Below, piece after piece: positions 1-8,235 of a DNA stretch of 15,359 nt (position 1 is the stretch's first letter; each line of letters starts with the position of its first letter). This DNA comes from Hyphomicrobiales bacterium (GTDB taxonomy: Bacteria > Pseudomonadota > Alphaproteobacteria > Rhizobiales > S144-35): assembly GCA_015494185.1 (NCBI GenBank), contig WGBT01000179.1:1-15359 (forward strand), read 5' to 3'. The position numbers were made by a program, and so were the translations under genes. The notes beneath the pieces are model-generated. The model ran no database searches. It was not told where the DNA came from and saw only the letters and a list, made by a program, of their open reading frames with translations.

Positions 1-3000
1 GACACCGGAACCATCGGTGAAATTGAAACTCTCAATGCGGTCAAAATGCACCAGACCAAACAGCGTGAAGGTGGCATCGAACTGGTTCAGCAAGGTTACC
101 TGGTCATTGCTGTCCTTGACACTGATGATCAACGAATAGCCGTCACTGCTGCGCGACAGGGTGATATCTTCCGGCGAAATATCAGGCAAAAACTCAAGCT
201 CATCATCGGTAAGGGTGAGAACATTGGTCAGGTTGTCCTCGATCACATCGCGGCCATAGCCACGGCCAAACAGATAGGTGTCGCCTTCATCCGCGCCGGA
301 AAGATAGTCATTGCCGGCCCCGCCATCCAGCCTGTCGCGGTAATAATAGCCATAAATGCCATCATCGCCGTCGGTCTTGGCATTGGCCAAGGTCTCTTTC
401 AAGACCTCCTGCCAATCCATCGCCTGGCCGTCATCGAACAGGAAATACTCGATCCGCTCCATCCATTGCACGCCGAAGAACACGCTGTTGAAGGCCGCAA
501 ACTGGTTGGTTATGGTCAACTGATCGGCACTGTCCTTGACCTTGATGAGCAGGTCATTACTGGTGCCAAGGCGCAAAAAGGTGAGATCGTCACGGCTGAG
601 ATTTTCGCCAAAAAAGACAAAATCCTGATTTTCGGCCAGCAAATTGTCATTATTTTCCTCGATCCGGTCCTGGCCATAACCGCGGTCAAACTTGTAAACG
701 TCACTGGAGCGGCCGCCGCTCAAGAAATCCGTGCCTGCCCCGCCATCGAGCACATCGATGTCAGAGGTTCCGATCACCGCATCATCGGTGGGCGCTGAAC
801 GGCTGACGGCGAACGCCCAGTCCGTTGGCCCCCAGACCACCCCATCGGCAAAGATGATCTCTGAAATTCCGGTATCGTCGGAAAAATCGCCGCCAAACAG
901 CCCCGGCAACGGGCCTTCGAATTGCCGCTTGATGCGCAGGCTGTCGCCGGTGGCGGTCACGGTGAGAATCAGATCCTGGCCATCACGGCTGGCGGTAATC
1001 TCATCGGAACGATAGTCGGCAAAGCGTAACGTGTCGGCGGATTTGCGGCTTAATGCCGGCTCCAGATCATCAATCACATCCTGGCCGAAATCGCGGCCGA
1101 CGATATAGCTGTCATGGCCAGCCCCGCCCGTGAAAGTCTGATTACCGGTCGACAGATAAAACAGATCATCGCCATCCGTACCGGCGACCGTCGCCCCATC
1201 TGTGGTGTCAAACCGGATATCTTCAGCCGGAACCCCCAGTTTTTCCGCCACCTGATAGATATCGAGGGCAATGCCGGTGCTCTCAAAAGCCGCCACGATA
1301 TTCGAGAACAGATAACCCACCGTAACATCGCCAAGAACATTGGGCTCGAAATCGGTGACCACATATTGGATGATCGGCCGCCAGTTTTCCAGCCACTGCA
1401 AAGCCGCCGCTTCGCCCGCCGGCGCATTGGCGAAAATCTGTTCAAACAAGGGGGTCAGTTCACGCGGCGTGGTTGGATGAAACACATCCTTGACCGGATC
1501 ATAGGGCACCAGCTCGAAATAGTCCTTAAGCCCGGTTTGCGCCGCAATCCGAATGGCACTTGCGGTCTGAAACGCATCCGCGCGCTCGATCACCTGTTGC
1601 AACGCATCGGCCTGATAGCTGATACTATAGCCATATTCCAGCTTGCCTTGAGCATCGCGGCCGGCTTTGAGCGAGGCGATCTCATCGAGCTCAACCCCGC
1701 CCAAAATGGCGGCATAGGCCAAATCCTTGACATTGTGCACCTCGATCCGGTCGACATCAGCATAAAGCTCGCGGTAACGGGCTGAGAAATCGGCCAAAGA
1801 GGCATACTGATATTCAGCCTCGATCTCACGCCCATAGCGAATAGCCTCAATCAGCTTGGCAGCCGAAACCCAAACATTGTCGGGCTCGACAAAAACCGCA
1901 TAATCCCTGATCTTGTCATCCAGCCAGACCACGGCAAATTCTTGTGCCGGATCGGGCCGGGTATATTCGCCAAAGGCTTCCAGACGCCAAGTCTGGCCCT
2001 CTGGGGCCGTCTGATCGAGAATATTTTGCAGGCTTGGCGCAGCAATCACATTCCCGCTTGCATCGAGCACCGGATTACCGCTGGCCAAACGCCAGTTCCC
2101 GCCCGCATCGGCCACCGCATAGTCGAGCACCCGCCCGTTTTCATCGACCAGATAAGCCGTTGCCTGGCGATAGCTGTAGATCGGTGGCAGGGGCGCGCCA
2201 GCTGCCGGCTGTTGATCTGCGGGAAGCTCAACATTGGCCGACCAGATCTGTTGTAGCTGCCAGCTTTCGCCGGGGGCTGTCGCAGCGGTTGCAAAATCCG
2301 CCAGTTGCGGCCGGTCAATGACATTCCCAGCACCATCGAGCAAAGGCTGCCCGCTGGCCAATTGCCAATAGCCACCATTGGCATCTTCGATATATTGGGC
2401 ATAATCGAGCCGCACCGTTCCTGAAGGGTCTTCACGCAACTTGACAGGCGCGATTTCGCGGGTCTCGGGATTGCTGCGCACCCAGGCATGGGCAATCGCC
2501 CGGAAATCATCCCGCAACACCTCAATATCAGCAGTTGCAAAACGGTTGGCGCTGGCCATCAGGGCGTCGGCCACAGCAACATCATTGCTGGCCGCAACCC
2601 GCAGATCGGTCAACTGCCCATAGCCCTTCACCTCGGGAAGCGTTTGCGCCCAAGGCGCAATCCGCCCCGCGCCGACATAGGTGCTGTTATACTGATCGGC
2701 ATCAAACAGCAGCTCATAAAGACCGCCCGTCGTGCCGTCCGAACGGGTAAAGCTCGACACCGCCACAAGATTATGACCGGTCGAGGTCACTTCGGCCATT
2801 TCCTGCGCGGACAAACTGAGCCCGGTGATGCCCGCAGCCTCCAAGGTCAGCAATTCGCCAACATCAGTGACCGCATCCTGGTCGAAATCACGCCAGATTT
2901 TGAGCTCGGCAAAGCCTGGATCGAGCGCATCGATGATCAAATCACCATTGCCATCGAGTTCCGCGAGATGGGCAAAACCAGGCTGGCCCGGCTGGCCGAA

Positions 3001-6000
3001 CCACTCGGTCATATCGTCGATCAGCCCATTGTCATTGAGGTCGCGCACCAAAAAGCCATCATCGGGCAACAGCCAGCCGGTGCGTTCGGCAAATGCATCG
3101 CCATCGAGATCGAAAGACGGTGAATCCGTGATCGTGGTCGTGGTTTCGATCCCATCCCCATCAAGATCGAGCACCAGCGGATCGCGAAAGTCGACCCTGT
3201 CAATAGATTTCGACCATTCCCGCAAGAACGCCCCCAGCCAGTCCTCGCGCCCCGGCAAGGCGGGAACCCCCTGAACCGCGAGAAAAGCCCCCGATTCGAG
3301 AACAGAAATATGGATACCGAGTGTTGGGTCAGAGATTCCCGGGCCGCCGACATAATTGGCCACGAACATCTCTTTGTCATTGAAGGCCCGAATGACGAGA
3401 TCACCTTCAGGGTTGATGCCGAAATTCAGTTGCATGAATCCCACCATCGGCACCCATTTCATGGCCTCGCCAATGCCTGTGGTCCCCACCCCGCCAACCA
3501 CCGGGATGCCAAAAAAGCTCAGATGATCGAACGGTTCTGCATCGAGAATACGAACCTGCTCCGCCCAGAAGAAAACATCATCTCCCTCGCCCCCATAAAC
3601 AAACGAATTTCTTGCAGCGGCATAGATCGTGTCATTCCCATCGCCGCCATAAATCGTGCTGCCCGCTGCTTTATCAGGGCTTCCCCGGGTGATGATAATA
3701 TCATCCCCTTTACCGCCATAGATGCGTGATCCGCTATCTTTTCCCGCGATAATCAGATCATTGCCAGCACCGCCATCAACAAGTGCGGCCTCCCGGCCAA
3801 CGATAATGGTGTCATCCCCCCTCATTCCCTCAAGTATGGGCGATTGTGGAGAGCCTGTAACTTCAGGCATTTCAGGGTCGATTGGGGCCGTCTTGTTATT
3901 GGTTTTCAGGCCACGGTCATATTGCTTTTCGGAGTTGAGGCGGATGTCATCGGGGCCAAAAATGACATCATCGAAATCACTGCCTGTCGCATGTTCAAAA
4001 TGGGCGAGATTAAGACGTAAATTGTCAACAACGGGTTGAACATCAATTTCATCAAATACCGCATCGCGAAGCCCATTATAAACACCGGCATTTTGAAACA
4101 GCTCACCAATACGCCCTTTGCTAATACCATTTGCAACTTCGGGTAATTCAAATTTCAAAATATTTCGGTCAATAACGAATTGCGCATTTATTTGTTGCAA
4201 TTCAATAACGACACCACTTTCCATACGGCTGGCATCGACGCGGTCACCCGTTTTATCCTCTTGCCCAGCAGCGTCAATTGTAATGGGCTCGCCCTGTTTG
4301 GAAGTATTTAATGAGAATAAGATCAAATCATCCGGCATTGATTCGGATAAAATAATATTTTCCACGTTTTCTATGAGATGAGATTCTCTCTCAGCTTTAC
4401 CATAAACCACAAAAATACCAATATTTTCTGCATAAACAACAATGGGATGCGTGCTATCACCATAAGAGACGAGATCATTTCCCTCACCTCCATTCACATC
4501 TAAATAACGAACATGTAAATTCTGCAATTGAATGAATTCATCAGAAATGATGACATGATCGACCCCTGGACCGCCATCGATATAGATATCATCAAGTTTT
4601 AAATCTTCAGTAGATTCAGGCGTTTTAGATGTGTCAACCGTTACAAATACAGCGTCATTGCCCCCGCCTCCATACACTGTCCCGGGGCCCGATTGCATGA
4701 TGATGTCAAATTCATCACTGCCAATGAATTTTCCGCCATCTTTCGAAATGGCTGCCGTCGAAGAATCTAGTTTCGATATGAAATTGACGTCATCACCATC
4801 GCCAAAAAAAGCTTGTGCCGTCAAAAGAAAAAGATTCTTGACATCATGGCTATCCATATTACTTATGAACGACAGAAATTTATTCATTTCTGCCTCTAAC
4901 TCAACGAGATAAGGAGAGTCTGGATAGGTTTTAGCCAAGGCTGATATGAATGTTGGAATGGCAGGCAAAGAAGTTAAGAACAACGCTGCAATTGCACCCG
5001 CAGGCCCAAACATGGAAGCGGCTATGTAATACGCCACAATCGACAGCCCCGTTGAGGCAAACCATTGAGTCGTATCCTCAACAGAGACTTGATCTAAAAC
5101 ATTGCCCAACGCCTCATATCCATCTGTTACACCATGCCTAACTTCACCTCCAACCTTAATCCCCGTTAGAATAGCGGCTGTAGAAAGTTCTGCCTTGCCT
5201 ACATTGACGACTGCCGAAGCCATTGCACCGGTACTATAGGCGGTGCCAACAACGGGAAGAGTTCTCGGAACACCTGTAATAGCACTAAAAATGGCTGCGC
5301 CCCCCCGCCCTATAGCCGTAGCGACTCCGGCTGCTACTGCGGCAGCCCCTGCTGGTAAAGCAACATTTGTCAAAGCTGGCTCTTGTGCTGTGATAAGGGG
5401 CTCTTTCCCGCCCAATGGGTCAACGACCGTTGCAAGGGAAAGCTGCGATACGGTTGCCGCGTTCAAGCTGTCATAAACAGGACGATACTCAGGCGTGGTC
5501 ACCAACGCCCTGGCAATAACGTCTTGCAAGCTCCCTGAAGGGGTGGTGGCAACCGGATTGAAAATCTCCAAATTGCGGGACGTTTCATTGAGCTGCCCCG
5601 CCTTAAAATAAAGCGTGGATTTGATATATTCATAATCATATTTGGGCGTTGGCCCACCATAAAGTTCTTGCGGACTGACAACCGGATATTGCAACAGCGC
5701 ACCGCTGTCGTCTTCGCGCAAACTCAAGGCCGGTTGTAACTGCTTGGTTTCAGTATCAGAGGAGACTACCAAGCCCATCGAGATGAAATTCTGCAACCCC
5801 TTAACATTGCCACTGGCTTCTTCCAGCGAAATTTGCCGCGCCTGTGCCGCGCTATATCCGCTGGCAATCAACTCGGCTTCCCGAGCCACCTGTTCGGCCT
5901 CGATATCATTGAGAAGACTTTCCACCCAATCCAGATAAAGCGGACTGATGGCCGCACCACCATGCTGCGCGAATCCTAAAACAAGGGCATCAAAGCGGTC

Positions 6001-6204
6001 TTCTGGCAGCCAAACTCCATTCCAGAACATATTATTATGCTCATAAAGCAAATTGCCTTCGGCATCTGTGGTGGCCGCCAAGGTCTGCAACAGGCTCGAC
6101 CTGTTCGCCACCACAGCCGGAATCAAATGCTGTGAGGCGATCGTTCCTTTGAGATCTGGATGCGTGGGAACCGGCTCGATATTGGTAAACAGATCTTCAA
6201 ACAT
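1..6204 (-). CDS. giant RTX/hemolysin-type calcium-binding protein, C-terminus outside window
   Basis: This is an open frame of 2068 codons from ATG at 6204 to the left edge, with no in-frame stop; the true C-terminus and any type I secretion signal are not visible. Domains in order: an unrecognised N-terminal region; hydrophobic stretches at about 282-311, 312-350 and 381-423 that resemble the pore-forming region of HlyA-like toxins; RTX nonapeptides at 511-577 and 794-880 (for example GGAGNDLII, GGDGNDTIY); an EF-hand-like Asp-rich block at 1013-1120 (DLDGDGIE); an internal duplication at 1267-1321 and 1361-1411; and three modules of RTX repeats plus a hemolysin-related domain at 1675-1796, 1812-1931 and 1944 onward. 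It lies 74 bases downstream of an HlyC-type acyltransferase, so an acylated, secreted, Ca-dependent cytolysin is the best inference. A large adhesin or surface protein is the alternative. The family call is firm; the toxin role is inference. Confidence 0.9.
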   Translation of the reverse strand, partial: MFEDLFTNIEPVPTHPDLKGTIASQHLIPAVVANRSSLLQTLAATTDAEGNLLYEHNNMFWNGVWLPEDRFDALVLGFAQHGGAAISPLYLDWVESLLNDIEAEQVAREAELIASGYSAAQARQISLEEASGNVKGLQNFISMGLVVSSDTETKQLQPALSLREDDSGALLQYPVVSPQELYGGPTPKYDYEYIKSTLYFKAGQLNETSRNLEIFNPVATTPSGSLQDVIARALVTTPEYRPVYDSLNAATVSQLSLATVVDPLGGKEPLITAQEPALTNVALPAGAAAVAAGVATAIGRGGAAIFSAITGVPRTLPVVGTAYSTGAMASAVVNVGKAELSTAAILTGIKVGGEVRHGVTDGYEALGNVLDQVSVEDTTQWFASTGLSIVAYYIAASMFGPAGAIAALFLTSLPAIPTFISALAKTYPDSPYLVELEAEMNKFLSFISNMDSHDVKNLFLLTAQAFFGDGDDVNFISKLDSSTAAISKDGGKFIGSDEFDIIMQSGPGTVYGGGGNDAVFVTVDTSKTPESTEDLKLDDIYIDGGPGVDHVIISDEFIQLQNLHVRYLDVNGGEGNDLVSYGDSTHPIVVYAENIGIFVVYGKAERESHLIENVENIILSESMPDDLILFSLNTSKQGEPITIDAAGQEDKTGDRVDASRMESGVVIELQQINAQFVIDRNILKFELPEVANGISKGRIGELFQNAGVYNGLRDAVFDEIDVQPVVDNLRLNLAHFEHATGSDFDDVIFGPDDIRLNSEKQYDRGLKTNNKTAPIDPEMPEVTGSPQSPILEGMRGDDTIIVGREAALVDGGAGNDLIIAGKDSGSRIYGGKGDDIIITRGSPDKAAGSTIYGGDGNDTIYAAARNSFVYGGEGDDVFFWAEQVRILDAEPFDHLSFFGIPVVGGVGTTGIGEAMKWVPMVGFMQLNFGINPEGDLVIRAFNDKEMFVANYVGGPGISDPTLGIHISVLESGAFLAVQGVPALPGREDWLGAFLREWSKSIDRVDFRDPLVLDLDGDGIETTTTITDSPSFDLDGDAFAERTGWLLPDDGFLVRDLNDNGLIDDMTEWFGQPGQPGFAHLAELDGNGDLIIDALDPGFAELKIWRDFDQDAVTDVGELLTLEAAGITGLSLSAQEMAEVTSTGHNLVAVSSFTRSDGTTGGLYELLFDADQYNSTYVGAGRIAPWAQTLPEVKGYGQLTDLRVAASNDVAVADALMASANRFATADIEVLRDDFRAIAHAWVRSNPETREIAPVKLREDPSGTVRLDYAQYIEDANGGYWQLASGQPLLDGAGNVIDRPQLADFATAATAPGESWQLQQIWSANVELPADQQPAAGAPLPPIYSYRQATAYLVDENGRVLDYAVADAGGNWRLASGNPVLDASGNVIAAPSLQNILDQTAPEGQTWRLEAFGEYTRPDPAQEFAVVWLDDKIRDYAVFVEPDNVWVSAAKLIEAIRYGREIEAEYQYASLADFSARYRELYADVDRIEVHNVKDLAYAAILGGVELDEIASLKAGRDAQGKLEYGYSISYQADALQQVIERADAFQTASAIRIAAQTGLKDYFELVPYDPVKDVFHPTTPRELTPLFEQIFANAPAGEAAALQWLENWRPIIQYVVTDFEPNVLGDVTVGYLFSNIVAAFESTGIALDIYQVAEKLGVPAEDIRFDTTDGATVAGTDGDDLFYLSTGNQTFTGGAGHDSYIVGRDFGQDVIDDLEPALSRKSADTLRFADYRSDEITASRDGQDLILTVTATGDSLRIKRQFEGPLPGLFGGDFSDDTGISEIIFADGVVWGPTDWAFAVSRSAPTDDAVIGTSDIDVLDGGAGTDFLSGGRSSDVYKFDRGYGQDRIEENNDNLLAENQDFVFFGENLSRDDLTFLRLGTSNDLLIKVKDSADQLTITNQFAAFNSVFFGVQWMERIEYFLFDDGQAMDWQEVLKETLANAKTDGDDGIYGYYYRDRLDGGAGNDYLSGADEGDTYLFGRGYGRDVIEDNLTNVLTLTDDELEFLPDISPEDITLSRSSDGYSLIISVKDSNDQVTLLNQFDATFTLFGLVHFDRIESFNFTDGSGV

Positions 6205-6238
6205 GACTCCCCCCACCCCTCCCCTTTGCCGGGGAGGG
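6205..6238 (-). promoter_or_regulatory. ribosome binding region of the RTX gene inside a hairpin
   Basis: In the mRNA sense, CCCTCCCC (6238-6231), a six-base loop and GGGGAGGG (6224-6217) form a perfect 8-bp G/C stem. The right arm is itself a strong Shine-Dalgarno-like run about 12 bases before the ATG; a second G-run with AG at 6214-6207 sits only 2 bases from it. Folding would hide the upstream site. The same kind of G/C hairpin also occurs as dispersed intergenic repeats in alphaproteobacteria, so it may be a repeat copy rather than a dedicated switch. Confidence 0.45.
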
Positions 6239-6278
6239 CAATGTTATCAAGTGCGTTCTGTCCTTAGTGCTATCTTTG

Positions 6279-6974
6279 CTATTGCTGGGATGGTGTGGCT
6301 GAAATGACTTTGACGATTGGCTCGCCCTTGTCATCGCGCGCCCGCAACTTGAAGTCTTGTCCTTTGAAATCCTCGTTGCGCAGCCGTTGCAAGAGGGCCT
6401 GAACAATCTTGGCCGGTCCCACCGCATCGATCAGCCACAGATTGGAACCGCTGTTCCATTCATCGGGACGCAAACGGATCGGCCGTGACAAATCCCCGCT
6501 CAAGCGCTGATCGACTTCGTCAGACACCCGTGCCCATAGCGCGACGCCAACCGGCGCGGTCAAACCGGTTTCCTTGGAACGGGCTTCGGCAAGGGTGAAT
6601 TGATTGGTCAAAAGGGGAGGCACGACAAGCCACTCCAAATCGGCCAGCGTATAGTGTTTATAGCCCGGCGCACGCATCAAAAGGGTGACGATCTCGCCAA
6701 AGGCCGCGCTGACCAGTTTCGAGCCTGCGGCCACCCGGCGGCGCATCGCCTCCGCTTCTGTGCCCTGCTCATCTGGTTTCGATTGCGCTTTGACAACCTC
6801 TGGTTGTTCAGCCTGATTTGCCTGCTGCTGAAAAGCGGCCTGAGCTGCTTCGCTCCCTCCTGATGGCGCCGAAGCCCCTGCTTTTACAGCCTTGTTTTCC
6901 TCCGTTTGAGACGGAGAGGAAGAAGCGCTGGGGCTCTGTACTGCCGCTTCCGCAACCTTTTTTCGACCAAACAT
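6279..6974 (-). CDS. rtxC: RTX toxin-activating lysine acyltransferase (HlyC/RtxC family)
   Basis: Members of this family transfer a fatty acyl group from acyl carrier protein to internal lysines of a protoxin in the cytosol before type I export. Numbering from ATG 6974 (231 residues), the core spans about 90-225. A His in YKHYTL (residue 107) aligns with HlyC His23, and the Asp in WLIDAVGP (183) with HlyC Asp92, the two catalytic residues. Between them are NQFTLAEAR, PVGVALWA and RPDEWNSGSNLWL, which follow the HlyC pattern. About 80 N-terminal residues rich in Ala, Gln, Glu and Ser are extra compared with the usual 160-170-residue enzyme. A TTG two codons upstream (6980) is possible, but AGGAG at 6985-6981 with a 6-base spacer picks ATG 6974. 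The gene precedes the RTX gene on the same strand, as hlyC precedes hlyA. Confidence 0.88.
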   Translation of the reverse strand: MFGRKKVAEAAVQSPSASSSPSQTEENKAVKAGASAPSGGSEAAQAAFQQQANQAEQPEVVKAQSKPDEQGTEAEAMRRRVAAGSKLVSAAFGEIVTLLMRAPGYKHYTLADLEWLVVPPLLTNQFTLAEARSKETGLTAPVGVALWARVSDEVDQRLSGDLSRPIRLRPDEWNSGSNLWLIDAVGPAKIVQALLQRLRNEDFKGQDFKLRARDDKGEPIVKVISATPSQQ

Positions 6975-7014
6975 GAGCAACTCCTACAAACACAATCACA
7001 ACAGCTACACTCAA

Positions 7015-7037
7015 AAGTTGTAATTTGTATACAACTT
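7015..7037. promoter_or_regulatory. candidate operator: perfect inverted repeat over the rtxC promoter
   Basis: AAGTTGTA (7015-7022) and TACAACTT (7030-7037) are perfect inverted arms with a 7-base spacer. Inside them TTGTATACAA (7025-7034) is a perfect 10-base palindrome. The site covers the proposed -10 and transcription start of rtxC, which suggests a repressor site. The short palindrome resembles GntR-type operators, but no regulator gene lies in the window, so the family is a guess. Confidence 0.45.
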
Positions 7038-7053
7038 GAGCGCCACCTGTCTA
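7026..7053 (-). promoter_or_regulatory. candidate promoter of rtxC-rtxA
   Basis: On the minus strand, TAGACA (7053-7048) as -35 and TATACA (7031-7026) as -10 are separated by 16 bases, placing the start point about 45 bases before the rtxC ATG. Match quality is moderate (5/6 and 4/6 to sigma-70). The palindrome described separately overlaps the -10. Confidence 0.4.
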
Positions 7054-7127
7054 CGTTTTTTTAGGAATTGCTGTAAATTTTAATGAAGCTTTAGGGTTAA
7101 CGGCGGCAAGCGGCATAGCCTCCGCCA

Positions 7128-7155
7128 CACCATCCTCATCATGCCATCCTCATCA
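7128..7155 (-). repeat. two 14-base tandem units beginning at the folP stop codon
   Basis: On the minus strand TGATGAGGATGGCA and TGATGAGGATGGTG follow each other, 12 of 14 bases identical. The first unit starts with the folP stop and gives tandem TGA TGA stops. A slippage duplication is the simplest reading. Confidence 0.6.
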
Positions 7156-8229
7156 GGCGCCGCCGTGCCGTCCTGTCATACAGGCTTGCCAAGTGGTCAA
7201 GGCCTGCCATGTCTCTTGAACATCATGACAACGCAACAATTGCACCCCTTGCGCGGCGGCGGCCATGGCTGCGGCGATTGAGCCTGGCATTCGTTGCACA
7301 GGCTCCGGTTGATTGATGAGATCCCCGATAAACCGCTTGCGCGAGGCCCCGATCAGAATGGGCACCCCAAGACCATGAAAGAGCGACAAGCCAGACAACA
7401 ATTCAAGATTGTGCTCACGGGTCTTGCCAAAACCAATCCCAGGATCGATCACAATCCGCGAACGCTCAATCCCAGCCGCAATACAGTCGTTGATGCGCTG
7501 CTCCAGATAATCATAGACTTCATAGAGCACGTGATCATAAGACGGCCGGTCCTGCATGGTCTCTGGGCTGCCCTGGGCATGCATCAACACCACCGGCAAA
7601 CCGCTCTTAGCAGCGATTTCCATGTTCTGGGGATCATAAGACAGGGCCGAGACGTCATTCAACAAATCCACTCCCGCCTTGACAGCCGCGGCCAAAACTT
7701 CCGGCTTGCGGCTATCGATCGAAACCGGAAAAGGCGCGTCGCTTAGCGCTTCCAGAACTGGCAAAACCCGGTTGAGCTCTTCCCCGGCAGGCACGGTTTG
7801 CGCCCCCGGCCGTGTCGATTCCCCGCCAATGTCGATAATGGCCGCCCCTGCTGCATGAAGCTGCCGGGCGCGGGCAACGGCTTGTGGCGCAGCCGCATAA
7901 AGGCCGCCATCTGAAAAACTGTCTGGCGTCACATTGACGATACCCATGATCTGGGTCCGGTCCATGGACAGGCCGGCAATGCGGGGCCGAGGCGCGGTCA
8001 GCCGGCCGAGCGCTTGACGGACGATATCATCCGTCGATTTGGAAAGATTGGAATAGGGACAATAAACCGAGGTAATCCCTTCCGCATCCCGGTCGACGAT
8101 TTCCACCAATGTAAAGGCCACCTGCCCACCGGCCAACCATGCCGCATGGTGCTCGGTCACCGCCAGTTCCGCCGCTGCCCCTGAAACCAGACCAAGCGGC
8201 CGGAAATAGAGTTTTGAACCTTGATCCAT
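7153..8229 (-). CDS. folP: dihydropteroate synthase
   Basis: This enzyme condenses 6-hydroxymethyl-7,8-dihydropterin diphosphate with p-aminobenzoate in cytosolic folate synthesis and is the sulfonamide target. All hallmark motifs are present (numbering from ATG 8229, 358 residues): GIVNVTPDSFSDGG at about 96-109, DIGGESTRPGA at 133-143, SIDSRKPEV at 170-178, LLNDVSAL, VLMHAQG, IDPGIGFGKT at about 261-270, ILIGASRKRFIG at about 291-302 and RCHDV near the end. About 90 residues precede the TIM-barrel core, a longer N-terminus than E. coli FolP but typical of alphaproteobacterial versions. Two GTG codons at 8235 and 8232 could also start it. It begins within 6 bases of the typA stop, so it is probably co-transcribed and translationally coupled with typA. 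Confidence 0.96.
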   Translation of the reverse strand: MDQGSKLYFRPLGLVSGAAAELAVTEHHAAWLAGGQVAFTLVEIVDRDAEGITSVYCPYSNLSKSTDDIVRQALGRLTAPRPRIAGLSMDRTQIMGIVNVTPDSFSDGGLYAAAPQAVARARQLHAAGAAIIDIGGESTRPGAQTVPAGEELNRVLPVLEALSDAPFPVSIDSRKPEVLAAAVKAGVDLLNDVSALSYDPQNMEIAAKSGLPVVLMHAQGSPETMQDRPSYDHVLYEVYDYLEQRINDCIAAGIERSRIVIDPGIGFGKTREHNLELLSGLSLFHGLGVPILIGASRKRFIGDLINQPEPVQRMPGSIAAAMAAAAQGVQLLRCHDVQETWQALTTWQACMTGRHGGA

Positions 8230-8235
8230 CACCAC

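Noticed and set aside
46..798. Plus-strand open frame of 250 codons
   Set aside because: It is antisense to the RTX/hemolysin-related modules; its Ile/Val-rich translation is the mirror of Asp/Asn-rich repeats.
1114..3274. Several plus-strand open frames of 100-220 codons
   Set aside because: They lie antisense to the continuous RTX frame, which shows clear domain motifs throughout, and have no recognisable products.
7100..7125. G/C-rich inverted repeat downstream of folP as a terminator
   Set aside because: GGCGG and CCGCC arms exist, but the interior pairs poorly and no U-tract follows.
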